Shown here: piece by piece, positions 38,878 through 51,989 of the stretch
Layout: each line of letters starts with the position of its first letter
Numbering within the stretch: the first letter of the stretch is position 1
Source of the DNA: Umbilicaria muhlenbergii
Taxonomy: Eukaryota > Ascomycota > Lecanoromycetes > Umbilicariales > Umbilicariaceae
Reading direction: 5' to 3'
DNA: 64,000 nucleotides
NCBI GenBank assembly: GCA_000611775.1
Contig: KK106986.1
Span: 1,696,022-1,760,021 of the forward strand
The notes under the pieces: generated by a model
What the model was told of the DNA's origin: nothing
Databases searched by the model: none
The model's input: the letters and a program-made list of their open reading frames with translations, nothing else
Program-made: the position numbers and the translations under genes

Positions 38878-39491
38878 CTTTGAGCATCATCATCAAGATA
38901 TCAGTTGTGAAATGAACTGTGACTCATGAGTCCCTCAAAAAGATGACAACCTTCAGTCATGACTCATCAGTCATTGAGAGTCTGATGTCATCAGGGATGA
39001 AGATCAAGATCTCATCATCAGACAAGTTCTTAAAGAAATGAAGAATGTTGAGTTCATTCTTCACTCAACTTGATATTTACATTCACCTCAATCACATCAT
39101 GTTCAAGAAGAAAGTTGATAAGATATTGTAAACATCTTCTTACCTGAGATTCAATGTCCTCAATTGATTTAAGCTGACCCTCTGAGACTATATGAAAAAT
39201 GAGAAGAGAAATCATGATAATGAGATGAATGAGATCTTCTTCAGTCTAGAGGAATTCAAGAAGCAGATAAGAATCATGTTTGAGATTATTAATCAAGAAA
39301 GAATCATGAAGTGAGAAATTTATAATATTGTGCAGAAAGAAGCTGTCATGATGTATGCAGTTAATTTTCAAAGACATGCTGCATATACAAACTGAGACAA
39401 CACTGCCTTGACTGCGCAGTATTATAAAGGCTTGAAGAACTTCATCAAAGATGAAATCTCCTGATCAGAGTGATCAAGCACCTTAGTCAAG

Positions 39492-39863
39492 ATGATTGAA
39501 AAGTCAATCATCATCAACAATCATGTGTATGAAAGATCTATGAAGAAAAGCCAGAAGAATTATGTATCATCAAAGGTAAACAAGCCTCACAAAAACACTC
39601 AATATAATAATCAACCTTATTACAGCCCTCAGCTGATGAAAATCAATGTGACCTTTCAAAGGAATCAATTTCAGAGAGGAATCAAGCAGTTATCAAAGAG
39701 TATTAAAGTCAAAGAGAATTGTTATAACTGTGAAAAGTCAGGACATTTCACACGCAATTGTCAGATCTCAACAAAAACCTTTTCATCAAAAAAGAAAACA
39801 TACATCACTGCATTAAAGAAGTCAGCACTGAAGCAATCAGTTCAGCATAATGCTATGTCTTGA
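39492..39863 (+). pseudogene. Element B Gag with CCHC zinc knuckle
   Basis: 123-codon open stretch with a canonical retroviral-type knuckle CYNCEKSGHFTRNC (C-x2-C-x4-H-x4-C) and basic flanks (KPHKNTQYNNQPYYSPQ). It is the C-terminal RNA-binding part of Gag. Confidence 0.85.
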
Positions 39864-41249
39864 ACAGCTTGCTATGATGACAGCTGTACAGTTCATCAGA
39901 GTGACAAAGACAGCTCTGAATGATTTTCACATCAATCAAAAAAGGCAAGAGAGTATGCTGCAACCTCTCACAGGAACCTCATCTCAGATGTAAAGAAACA
40001 TCAAGTCAAGCAGAAGCAGTTCAACTTGAAAGATAATTATGTTGACAGTGATGATATGATACTCTAATTTAGTGAGGAGGAAGACTTCATGAAAGTAATG
40101 ACTTCTGAAGACTTCAGAGAGCTTTTGAAAGAAGACAATAATAAATGATTGACTACTCATGAAGAAAGGTGGATTTAAATGTATACTGAAATACTTAACA
40201 CCCTCAGCAAGAAAGAGGAGTACGCAGAGTGAGTAGAAGAGATAAAAAATCAGATTTTTTGCATTATTCAAGATGCATTTATGCAGAGTTAAAATCATGA
40301 AGAAATCAATTATCAAGATATAATTAAGAAGACATCTTTGAAAGGTTCTCAGTTCATCATCAGAGAGGAATATGTTACCTCTGCTGAAGCACACATCTCA
40401 TGAGAACTTCATATGAAAGTATGAGAACTCTGAAGAAAATACTTCAAAAGAGATCTGAGCAAACATTCAGCTCAGAAAGTGAATCTGAAAGACTTTAAGT
40501 ATGTAAGAAAGAACCTAAGTTTCTTTCCTTTTAATTCAAAAAACTAGAAGGCCCTTCAGGTCAAAGGCTTCTGAAGATGCTTACTTTGAAGTCTTCAAGC
40601 AGTGAATGACAACAAGAGTTCACCACTGCAGCACAGAAAGACATGAGTAACTTTCATGTTTAAGTTAAAGTCAATGATCAGTCAGCCTGACTGCTAATAG
40701 ACAGCAGCTGCACAGGGAACTTCATGAACTCAGAATTTGCTGCAAAACATGCAATTCAAACACAGGTGAAGCAGAACCCCTTTAAGCTTCAAGGATTTAA
40801 TGAGACCTTTATGAAACATAATGATGAATGAGTAAACTGAGAGACGGTTTCTACGCTTATGCATTTAGGTCAACATTGGGAAAAGATTCAATTTGACATA
40901 ACAGAGCAATCAGGAAGTGATATAGTCCTGAGAATATCATGACTCTGAGTGATCAATTCAATGATTGATTGAGCTGAAAATGAGATATACTTCATTAAGG
41001 GTGATAATTTAAATAAGTTATATTCAGTCCTAAACTCACCTGAAGGTGTGGAGATCTTCACTATGTCAATGAAAGAAACACATGAGGAACTGAAGAATCC
41101 TGATGCAAAAGTACTGTGAAGCAGACAAGTTGAAGATGACTGAGACCCTGTTATCAAGTTATCTATCTCTAAAGAATATAAAGACTTTGAGGAATTGTTT
41201 ACAGCTGTAAAGGACCAGGACGTCTTGCTGAAACATTAAAAATGAAATC

Positions 41250-43700
41250 ATGAAATCAAGATCATGAAAGGTTGCACATCAACAAAGTAACTTATCTACT
41301 CATTGTCACCTCAGAAGTTAAACACTTTATGAGAATACTTAAAGGAGAACTTATGAAAAGGATTCATATGAGAATCACAATCTTCAGCTGAATATTCAAT
41401 ACTGTTCATGCCAAAATCAGACAGTTCACTCAGGTTATGCGTTGATTATCAAGCATTGAACAACATTACTGTCAAGAACAGTTACTCATTACTGCTCATT
41501 TCAGAACTGCAGGATCAGTTTCAGAGAGCATAATGATTCATCAAATTTAATATTTTAGAAGCCTTCAATCAGATTTGTATCAAAGAAGGAGATGAATGAA
41601 AAACTGTGTTCTGAACAAGATCTGAACTCTATGAGTACCTGATAATGCCTTTCAGGTTAATGAACGCGCCAGTGACTTTTCAGACTTTTATTAATAACAT
41701 ACTGTGAGAATACTTGAATCAGTTCATGATCATCTACCTTGATGACATACTGATCTACTTCAAGATGAAGAAGCAGCATGTTTAGCATGTCTGTAAAATC
41801 TTACAAGCACTTCAAGATGCAGGATTACAGGTAAAGTCTGAAAAGAGTCTTTTTCATTTCAAGGAAGTACACTTCCTGAGTTTCATCATAACATCAAAAG
41901 GGTTATGAATAAACTCTGAGAAAATATGATCTGTGATTGAATGATCAGTATTAAGAAATGTCAAGGAAGTACAGTCCTTCCTTGAGTTCACAAACTTCTA
42001 TAAAAAGTTTATTGAAAAGTATTTAAAAATCACATCACCTTTAACAGAGTTGATCAAGAAAGATTAAAAATTTGAGTGATCACTTGAAGCACAGAAAGCC
42101 TTCAATGAGTTGAAGAAGAAGTTCACTTCTCAATCAATTCTCATGAGTTTCAACTCTGAGAAACTTATTACACTCAAGACAGACGCGTCAGACGGAGCTA
42201 TAAGAGCATGCATCAATCAATCAGATGATAAGAGACGTCTACAGTCAGTAACTTTTTATTCAAGGAAGTTTTTGAGCGCTGAAATGAGTTACAAGATACA
42301 TGACAAAGAGCTGTTAATTATTGTTGATGCATTCAAGCAATGACGTGTGTATCTAGAAGGACTTAAACATGAAGTTTAAGTATACTCAGATCATAAGAAT
42401 CTGTTGTATTTCATGACAACAAAAGTCTTAAATCAAAGACAGGTGTGTTGATCAGAAGAATTGTCACAGTATAATTTTAAGATTCATTATCAAAAAGGAT
42501 CAGAGAACATCAAAGTGAACACTCTCAGTCAGTGAGCTGATTACTTACAAGATAAGTCAGTCATCAGTCATGTTATTCTTCAGGAGGATGAGCAAGAGAA
42601 CATGTCTTTTAATAAACAGTTCAACCTCATCATACAGGTAGAGAACAATGTTTTTAAAAATGAAATTCAAAAAGCATTGCAGAATGATAAGCTAGCACAG
42701 CAAGTTCTTCAGAATATAAAGAACCATGAAAGCTTTGAAAAAAAGAAAAGCTTATTATTTTTTTAAGACTTAATCTATGTTCCTGTTAGCCTTCAACAGA
42801 AACTAACAGAGGAAAGTCATTTCAATAAGACACATGATCATCAGGGAATCAACAAAACAGTGAAATGATTCACAAGGACTTATTACTTCTCACACATGAA
42901 GAAGAAAGTTGAAGAGATCATTTAAAAGTGCAACATCTGCTGAAGAAGTAAAGTGAATCAACATAAGTCATACAGTCTACTCAAGTCATCAAAGACATCA
43001 TCAAGATCATGAGCAAGCATCACATTAAACTTTGTGATTAAGTTATCAAAGTTGAAAGAACCCTTGATGAAAGCAGTTTATGATTTGATATTAATTATCA
43101 CTGACAGACTTATGAAGTACGGATACTTCATACCTTATAACAAAGCATCATCAGCAGAAGAACTCACATATATGTTCTTAAAAGTTATAGCAGTCAATCA
43201 TGAACTGTCAGAAGAGATAATCTCTGATAAAGATAAACTCTTCACCTTCAAGTTCTGAAAGTCATTAGTGAATCAATTGAGGATTCATCACAAGTTATTA
43301 ACATCTTATCATCCTCAGATGGATGAACAGACTGAATGACTCAATCAGATTATGAAACAATACCTACATTGTTACATTAATTATCAGCAAACTAATTGAG
43401 TAGAACTCTTACTGATAGCTCAGTTAACATACAACTCAGCAGCAACAGAAACAACAGGAGTATCATTATTTTACATTAATTACAGTTTCAACTCACCTAT
43501 GAATGAGGCCAGGGGACTAATAATGATAACACAATAAGCAAGAATATAAGTGAACCGCCTCAAGGACCTGCATGAAATGTTGCAAAGGAACATTAAATTC
43601 ACCTCAGAAAGATCAACAGTATATCATAATAAAAAGAGAGCTAGAGGACCTACTCTTAAAAAGAGGAATAAAGTATACCTTCTACATCACAATATCAAGA
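41250..43700 (+). pseudogene. Element B Pol (RT, RNase H, integrase)
   Basis: RT text includes [20 protein letters not shown] near 41430-41490 and YLDDILIYF. RNase H text ITLKTDASDGAIRACINQSD and VTFYSRKFLSAEMSYKIHDK lies at 42160-42310. Integrase text (zinc-binding region near 42840-42960, core near 43034-43258) follows. A typical chromovirus order. Broken. Confidence 0.85.
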
Positions 43701-44608
43701 CAAAGTGACTTAACAACAAATTAAATCACATGAAGTTGAGACCTTTTCAAATTGCAAAGACTAAAGAAAGCATCAACTATGAGCTTGAGCTTTCACTCAC
43801 TATGTGAATACATTCAGTATTTCATGTATCACTACTCAAATCAGCAGATCTGAAAACATTAATATAAGAAAAATCATCAGAGATTGACCTGAAGAGTCAA
43901 GACACTGAATTCAAAGTAGAAGAAATTCTAAATCAGTAAAATATAAATGATGAGTCACACTATCTGATCAAATGAAAGGGATACAATAGTGGAGGAAACA
44001 CATGAGAACCAGTAAAGAATCTCACTCATTGTGCAGTGAAACTGCATCAGTTTCAGCAAAGAAATTCACAGGAAGTCAATTCACGCTGATAAGATTAAAA
44101 GCCTCAAGCATGAGAAAGTTGAGGAGAGACTTATTAAAAGAATCAACAGCTGCAACAGTCACACACTCATTCATCTTCAACTCTTCAATGTTTTAAAGTT
44201 CAGTATAAATTAAGTCTGACTGCTTCTTCCTGAGGAAAGTAATTTGTTTGTGAAGTCTCTCTTTCTTCACTCTTATCTCTCACTTTTGTGTCATGACGGC
44301 ATTCTTTTTCTTTTTCAGATGATGAATCTTCACACTCACCTTGTTGATCTCCTTCAGAGATATGAACAAGTCACAAGAGATGCTCAGCTGAATGCAGATG
44401 TCACATTTATTGTAATCATTTAACATCTTGCACTCCTTGTCATCAGTTAAGCAGTGATTACATGTTCACATGACAATCCTCTCATTCTCAGTGATCAAAT
44501 CAGTCAGATGAGAATGATGAGAAGTAGATGACTTCTTCTTTCTGATATCAGATGAAGGCATGAGGAAGATTAAGTTTTTGAGGATGAAAATATTAAAAGG
44601 GGAGTTAA

Positions 44609-45041
44609 TGTTACACCTCTCACTAGATGGTACCTGGTTGATACACATAGCAGGCGTACATGTGGTACTGCTCATGATGCTCAGAACATGAGCACCTTGA
44701 GCACTCAATCACTCATGATGCTCAGGGCATGAGCACCTCAAGCACTCAATCACTCATGATGCTCAGGGCATGAGCACCCTGAGCAGTAAGATTACACACG
44801 CAGAGCAGTACAGTAACACATGAGTCTTTTAAAGTATTATATAATCACAGGTAGATTCATAGTTAGGAGCTCATGCTCAACTCATGTATTAAATGCAATC
44901 TCATAGGTTTACTGCCTTCTAGCTTATTCAAGTCTACATGTGATCAGTAGTTCATTGAACCAAGCGCCGTGGTTAGATGAACATTGATATAGTTCATTGA
45001 ATGATTGTATTATTTCTGTCACTATGACACCACCTGTTACA
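44609..45041 (+). repeat. Element B 3' LTR
   Basis: 433 bp; matches the 5' LTR but has one more 41-bp unit (three rather than two). Differences elsewhere are mostly transitions. Confidence 0.92.
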
Positions 45042-45046
45042 CCTTC

Positions 45047-45285
45047 AGAGGTTGAAAAGAGTGTAGGTACTTTTCTAATGTTACAGTTAATTATTTCACT
45101 TCATAAGCAGGCCTGAAACTGTTGCAAGAGGTGAGTTATTTGAACTTAAAAAAGTACAAAAAAGGAAGCAGTCTTGTGAGTGCAGTTATAACATAAATGT
45201 CAAGGTGTCAAGACACACTAGTCTCAATTTAATTTAACATCAGGTAGTTCAATATTCATCAGTGTCAATTGATCATATTGTAACA
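45047..45285 (-). repeat. Element G LTR, copy 1 (main part)
   Basis: Together with 38468-38485 this forms a 257-bp LTR interrupted by element B. On the minus strand it runs TGTTACAATATG...GAATATCA, that is TG...CA ends. Its left end leads into the G internal region (leader gctgagataaacac on the minus strand). Confidence 0.8.
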
Positions 45286-45287
45286 GC

Positions 45288-45544
45288 TGATATTCTGTCA
45301 CCTTCAGAGGTTAAAAAAAGTGTAGGTACTTTTTTAATGTTACAGTTAATTATTTCACTTCATAAGCAGGCCTGAAACTGTTGCAAGAGGTGAGTTATTT
45401 GAACTTAAAAAAGTACAAAAAAGGAAGCAGTCTTGTGAGTGCAGTCATGACATAAATGTCAAAATGTCAAGACACACTAATTTTAATTTAGTTTAACATC
45501 AGGTAATTTAATATTCATCAGTGTCAGTTGATCATGTCATAACA
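45288..45544 (-). repeat. Element G LTR, copy 2, tandem
   Basis: 257 bp, collinear with copy 1 and separated from it by only the dinucleotide gc (45286-45287). Differences are mainly transitions. To its right lies integrase sequence of element D. Confidence 0.82.
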
Positions 45545-45611
45545 AACATATTATTTTTCATGAATAAGGAAAAAGGTTGAAGAAATCATTCAGAAATGTG
45601 ACACTTGTCAG

Positions 45612-45924
45612 TGTCAAAGCCATCATATATATAGTATGACAGTATGACACTATGATACGACACTATAATACAACACTATGGTATGACATTATAGTACGAC
45701 ACTATGATACAACACTATAACTTAAATATGATGACTCAGCGCCTAGTGCTTTGACATCAAGTGAAAACTCTTCACAAGAAGATGCAGAAACCTGCTTCCT
45801 CAGTGATCAGTTTTGTCATCAAATAGAAGACATATAATCATTGCATTGACTTATCATGATTATATTGCTTATGACACCCTGTTCAACACCTATATGATGA
45901 CTGTCATACACTCATTTCTTTACA
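45612..45924 (+). repeat. Element C 5' LTR with 13-bp minisatellite
   Basis: 313 bp, TGTCAAAGCC...CTTTACA. Contains about six 13-bp units of the cactatggtatga type (about 45645-45722) after the AT-rich catatatatagta box. Confidence 0.92.
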
Positions 45925-47813
45925 TACTGATCACTCAGTACCTTCAGGTGAACGGTCATGTTGAAAGCAAATAAGACATGATGACATCAACACTTTAATC
46001 TCATCAGGTCAGTGAAACAGTTAATAATTAAGCTGAGATAAACTCTTCAATTAGCAGGTTTACATTATCAGTCATTAATACCTCTACTTCTGACATCATT
46101 GATGATGATGAACATATCACTGCAGGTAACCTTGATGACATCATTGAAGATCTTGAGGCAGTCACTGCTCATAATCAGGAGGTCATCAAGCGTCAGTGAT
46201 TACAATTACAACACATATAACAAGAAATTAAGTTTAAGAACAATAAAAGAGAGCTTCAGAAGCTCAATCAAGATCTGTAAGAAAATTCTTTAATTATAAC
46301 AAACTCAGAGAATGATGCAGGTTCATCACATGAATTATGATATTAAGTTATAACAGACATCACACCTCCCTCTTTTCAACATCTTATAAAGTCATGAGAG
46401 CCTCATCTCTATGCAGGAGATGTCAAAGTCATGAGATGAAAACTTCAAGAATACTTGAATGAAATTAATCAGAATCAGAAGCTGATGTCAGAGTAATTTC
46501 TTATCAAATGAGATTTCATCATCTGAGCAGGCACCTACCTTGAGAAAACAGTCATGAGTGACTGATGAAAGCAAAAGGAGCAGTATGATTACACTTAAAT
46601 CATTTACAACAATTTTTTAAAGATTTTAGAGAAGAACTTATCCTCTGATGAAGACATGAATGAATGAAATATCATCATCTTCAATGCAGTTGAACTTCAC
46701 AATCATGATATAATCACCTCTTGATATAATAAATTATCAGAACTCTACTGCTTCCTTTCAGCTTCACACAAGGAAATCAGTGAGATGCTCATTTAAAACT
46801 GCTGATGATCAAGACTTCCTCATCATGTCTTGACTGAATTATGATGTTGAGATCTGACGCAGGTTGCAAGACAGTCAGTGCAGGAAATTTCAGCACATCT
46901 TGATATCATCATCAATCATGAACTGTTCTGAAGCTGTTTAAACACTAAAAAGGACTGTTAAAACAAGATTGATGACATAAACAAAAGTATAACACTGACA
47001 TCATACTATGACAGAAAAGAATCTTTCACTGAATAATAAACCTCTCACCTTCAACAATTCAATCATGAAAGAGGAAACAATTCATGAGGTTTTTATCAAG
47101 AAAGTAATCATGATCAAAGCTGAAATTTAAATCACATATCAGTTGCAGAGAAAGTGATCATGACAACAACACAGATGTTCACAGGACCCTCATGCTGACA
47201 AGAAGATTTTATTCTCAAGAATGAAGTAAATGCATGAAAAGCAGCAAGCCTCTGTATCAAGTGTGAAGTCACTGATCATTGAACAAATGAATATATGATG
47301 AGATGATCAACAGCAGTCACTACTGCAGTTGATGTGAATAAATGATTCACAGTCAACCTTCAGCTCATCTTTTTACTTATCATTGATGATATCTCACATC
47401 TGATATCAGGGCAGCTAGAGGTGAACTCTCATATGACAAGAAATGATCTGAAGAAAAAATACTCATATATTATTGACAATGACAGTCAAGGCAATATTAT
47501 CACATGATATGTTGTCAATGAACTGTCTTTACAAACTGAACTCTATGAAGCTCAAGTCAACACATGAGGTAATATGATTGACTTGTCAGAATCTGTCATA
47601 TTGACTATTACAGTGTATGACATCAACAGTTAATCTTATCACTATAACAGCTGCTTTCTTGTCACATGAGACAACACATCAGTTTCTTTCATCCTCAGGT
47701 TATCATTCCTAGTCAATGCAAACCTGAATCATGAATACAACACGGGGAAATTCCTATGAAAAAAGGTGAGGCATACCACAGCACACTGAGTATTCACTGT
47801 CAATGAGAAGAAG

Positions 47814-48224
47814 GTGCTGAAGAACATTCTACATATGAATAACCTTTTCATTACAGAACACTTTATAGGACTGTCAGACTTAATGATTAATATGAAAGAA
47901 TATACTCTTCAGATGAACTCATTACAGTATGACAGAAGTAATGATGTGTACAACACATTATCTTCTGAATATCATGACTTCACAGACATATTTCAGGCAG
48001 CTGAGAAGCAGTTTTTGCTTGAGAGAGATTCACACAATCATGTCATTGACTTGAAACTGAGGCAGCAACCTTCATTCAGAAAGTTATACTTGATGTCTTC
48101 AACTGAACTCAATGTACTGAAGGTATATTTAGATGACGTCATGAAGATAAACATAATTTGTAAATTAATATCACCTGCAGCTTCACCTGTTATGTTTATA
48201 CTGAAATCAGACAGCAGCCTATAA
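47814..48224 (+). pseudogene. Element C reverse transcriptase N-terminal part
   Basis: 136-codon open stretch with typical Gypsy RT entry text: YHDFTDIFQAAEKQFLLERD, HNHVIDLKLRQQPSFRKLY and LKVYLDDVMKINIICKLISP. The domain continues to 48416, where element I interrupts it, and resumes at 55128. Confidence 0.85.
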
Positions 48225-48416
48225 TTAATCATTGATTATAAGCACTTGAATAATATTACTATTAAGAATCATTACTCATTATCACTTATATCAGATATGT
48301 TGAATCATCTTCAAGAAGTTAAGAAGTTCATTAAGCTGAACTGCAAGAATGCATATAATTGAATATGAATTAAGAGTGAAGATGAGTGAAAAACAGCATT
48401 TTGAACATGATTCAAG

Positions 48417-48569
48417 TGTTACAGTTATATCATGACTTCACTTCTTAGTCACCTGTTTAAGTCATTGCCTGTTTAGGCTTAACTTAGTTTAGCTCATATA
48501 TAGCAGGCTTTTACATCACTAGAAAAATAAAAACCTTCTCACAAACAAACATATGAAATACATCTTACA
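48417..48569 (+). repeat. Element I 5' LTR
   Basis: 153 bp, TGTTACAGTT...CATCTTACA, with a TATA-like box (catatatagcagg). Followed by atttgatagcaacatc, a primer-site region shared with H2. Confidence 0.92.
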
Positions 48570-50798
48570 ATTTGATAGCAACATCAGTTCAAGCATCATA
48601 AACTGCTTGATTGAATCAGGCCTCCTCATATCATTTAATATGAGTGAGCCAACCAGCCTGCTTCAAGCACCATAGAATGCCTTGAAATGATCAGGTATTA
48701 CTCTAGCCATCAATTTAACAGTAAGTCATTAATTCTCTGAACAAATCATGACTTCTTCAGTCAATCAGCCCACCCTATCAGAGCCTCTGATATCAGCTTT
48801 TCACTCATCAGTTATCTCTCAGCTGTCAGTCTCTCATTGGCTGCTGTCTGCATCAATTTTACAGTTAAACTGGCTTCATCTTCATCCTTGAGCCGGCAGG
48901 CATCTTCAGCTTCAGATGATGTCACATTAATGCTTGCTTATCAAGCTCAGGACTTCTTCAATTCAGAACATCTTTAAATTCAAGAGATTTCTGCTTCTCA
49001 AAAGCAGATCATTGCTCATTACCTTTGAGGCACAGTTCAACCAGGCCAGAATCATCAGTCAGGCTGCTGAACTCATTCAAAGTTCAAAGAATTTACTACC
49101 TGATCAAGGGAGTGAGCAACTGACCTCTCTAGACTTCAGCATGATTTAGATCAGCTCATTTTAATCATTCAATCCTCTCCTTCAAATAGTAGAACCCCTG
49201 GTTCAACTGTCTCTGACACTGAACAGAACCTGAACCCTCTCATCTGTTGAACATCTTCTCAGCCTTCTCTTTCCATGATGTCAGGCAATAATCAAGAAAG
49301 GGAACATCAGCAACAGTCACTGTCAAACTGAGGCTTCATCAATGAGCAGCAAGCTGAGCTCACTGACCTCATAACTCAAGCAGTCACGGCCGCCATGATA
49401 GTTCAACAAGCAGGCAATAACAGGAAAAGCATGACTGAAACTGCTTCTACAAATTCTACTGACCCTACTATGCCCGTGGTCCTACCACAGTCGACTCACT
49501 GAAAGGCAGATGAGATCAGTCTATTTGACCCTCACCTTGATAAGTCTCATGAAGACGGTGAAATCATCACTGTTGAAAAGGAAGTCTACTACCAGAGTGT
49601 AATGTTGTTCATTGAATGAATTCAGGACATTGCCACTATCAAGGGAGTTTAAATTATTAGAATGAACCTTAATACCTGCCTCTGAGGTGCTTCCCTGGCC
49701 TGATATACCTCTGAGCTTTTCAACTTGAAAAGAATAGGCCTTCAGAATGATGAAAACAGTGTTGAAGAGTGATGTTGAGCCTTAAAAAATCAATTTAAGA
49801 AGTCAGCTGCTGTTGCTCTTGTCAGCCTCACCTCTATCAAGTACATCATAGTTGACACAAAGAATCATTAAGAGTCTTCTGCTTATGTTCAAATCATCCT
49901 ACATCATGCTAAATCAGCAAATATTGAAAGTGTTGAAAATCAGCTGACTTTCACCTATCAGAACATCATCACTGATCTTTAAGCTTTTGTCAACCCTCCT
50001 ACTGATACAATCACAGTCAGCCAGTTCATCTCAATCCTTAAGCTAAAGAAAGACACTTAGTGGGACATGCATCAGCATAAAGAAAGTCACAGACAACACA
50101 TGAGTGATCAGCATAACTGAGAGCATGATAATCAAGGCCCTCAATTTGAAGGCGTTCAGAACAATCAGTATGACAGTTTTCACTTTAACTTTCTTAATCA
50201 AGGTCAATATCAGCCTCAATATCAGTCTTCTTATCATCAGCCTCTCTTTCCTACTTCAGATCACTCTGATTAAACCTCTTATCAAGGTCTTTCTTTCTTC
50301 ATTCCTCATTCAGAGCTGTTCAAGCAGAATCAGCAGTCCTCTTCTTTTATTCCTCATTTGACATCATTCATCCTGAATCATCAGTTTAACAGTTATCAGC
50401 AGTGACTTACTGATACAGTCACAGTTTCACCGCAAGCTCCTACTGACAATCAACGCCCGCCGTCACAGCCTACATCAGGAAATGCAAACACAAACCTGCC
50501 TCATGAGCCTTATCAGAACTGAGCTGAACCACTTTATAATCAGCAAAGTGAAGAAAGATATCAGCTGAACTACCTTCAACAGCTTAAAGCATACTATGAC
50601 GGGACTACAGATCAGTATGATCACTTTGAAAGCTATGAAAATGACTATTATGACAACAGTTGATTTCAGCAGGAAGATGACTGAGTGAATTACATCATTG
50701 ATGAGGATTGAGCTGCTTATGAGACTTATGATGAACCTCTCCTGAGAGTCAGTGAGGATGTTGATGCAAATCATGTCATTGAGCAAGCCTTTTATCAC

Positions 50799-50864
50799 TG
50801 TCATTGATGCCCTGAATCCTTCAGTTCAAACAACAGCCTGCACAAGCATGTAAGGTCTAGCCAC
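50799..50864 (+). pseudogene. C2H2 zinc-finger pattern in element I
   Basis: The plus-strand reading shows a classical C-x2-C-x12-H-x4-H spacing, with CPESFSSNNSLHKHVRSSH after the first Cys pair, between Gag and protease. A similar, less complete pattern lies in the sister element H2 at 17697-17747 (HEEFQSNNKLHKH). Gypsy Gags normally carry CCHC knuckles, so a C2H2 finger here is notable. Function (nucleic-acid binding) is inferred. Confidence 0.65.
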
Positions 50865-51989
50865 AACCCTGGTAACATCAAGGCAATTTAAGCTCTTACC
50901 TCAGAGCCTGAGCTGAAACCAGCTTATTTCATGATTCTGAATGAAAAACTGAATGAAGAGCTAGTTCAGTTGAACGCTACAACCGTCTCAGCCAAAGGTT
51001 ATGAATTTCAAGGATGACGCTACGTCATGATGCAAGCTAAGCTTTCTCAGGACAGCTAGACCGTGTTTATATGTCTTGATATCAGTTGTACAGTGAGCTT
51101 AATCAACTGAGGTTTCCTCAAGGAGCATGCTTCTAATGCTGAAGTGAAGAAAATGACTTCATCAATGAAGGTTCAAGGACTGAGTTTCAGCTCACATTCA
51201 GTCAGAGACTATGTGAAATTAAACTTATACTTGTCAGCAAGTCATGGTAAAACTGCAGTCATTCACTGAGAAATCCACATCATCAATGATTTGAAAGTTA
51301 ATATACTAATTGAAACTGACATCCTGGTCTCAGAACAAATTGACGTGCTATTATCTCAAAGAAAAGCAGTTATAGGAAGCTGTAAGAACATTGAGCTGAA
51401 CCTGAACATCACTACCCTTCAGAACCAAACAAATTGACTCTTAATGACAAGTGATCAAACCATGGTACCTGCCTATGATTCAACCATCATTCAAATTAAG
51501 CCTCTCAAGGGATTACCCACTGATCAAGACCTCCTATTCAAACCAGAATGCAAGTTAGCAGACATTTACACATATACCTCAATCATTGATCATACCCTGA
51601 AGAGTATTGAAGTCTGAAATGACTCTGACAAAGCCGTGATTATATCACGCCATACACATTTAGGCTGCATCATCAAATATGAAGCAGACAGCTGCTTCTT
51701 AATTAACTCTGAACTACTTCAGACAGCTTTTATGAAGCTTATCAATTGAATAAAATCAACCTTCTGAATGTTATTAGCAGTCATGATCACTTATCATATA
51801 ATGTTCAATACCTTCATCAAATCAGAGCATCAGCTTCAGAACAGGATCACAGTTTATGAGCAGACCTCTGCAGTCACAGCATTAATTGACATTGCTAATC
51901 ACTATCTTAGTCTCTGAGAAGACAAAAGGAATATGACTGACATCCTGAAAGATGAATGAATGAAGATACTGCTACTAGACAATTGATGA

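Larger units (their letters stand above)
38486..45041 (+). mobile_element. Element B: Ty3/Gypsy chromovirus, full length, broken
   Basis: Two LTRs (38486-38877, 392 bp; 44609-45041, 433 bp) and a perfect 5-bp target duplication ccttc (38481-38485 and 45042-45046). A purine tract (aaaaggggagttaa) abuts the 3' LTR. Plus-strand order: Gag (about 38960-40400, CCHC knuckle at 39719-39760), protease (about 40620-40750), reverse transcriptase (about 41250-42010, YLDDILIYF near 41738-41765), RNase H (42110-42343 and beyond), integrase (about 42780-43700) and a chromodomain-like tail (about 43900-44030; EEILNQ, HYLIK, GYNSGGNT). It is inserted in the LTR of element G. Broken, many breaks. Confidence 0.9.
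22794..45544 (-). mobile_element. Element G: Ty3/Gypsy, broken, split by F and B
   Basis: Minus-strand Gypsy element in pieces: integrase at 22794-22963 and 33745-about 34400, RNase H and reverse transcriptase at about 34450-35900, Gag/protease at about 36100-38000, and LTR sequence at 38468-38485 plus 45047-45285, with a second LTR copy at 45288-45544. The integrase text continues across element F: DKKGFNNIFVIVDYFKKRAF to the right of F, then FTDKLCKLVKVKQKLSTTYH to its left. Its left LTR is not found. It abuts element D at 45545, so it may have inserted into D. Broken fossil. Confidence 0.7.
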
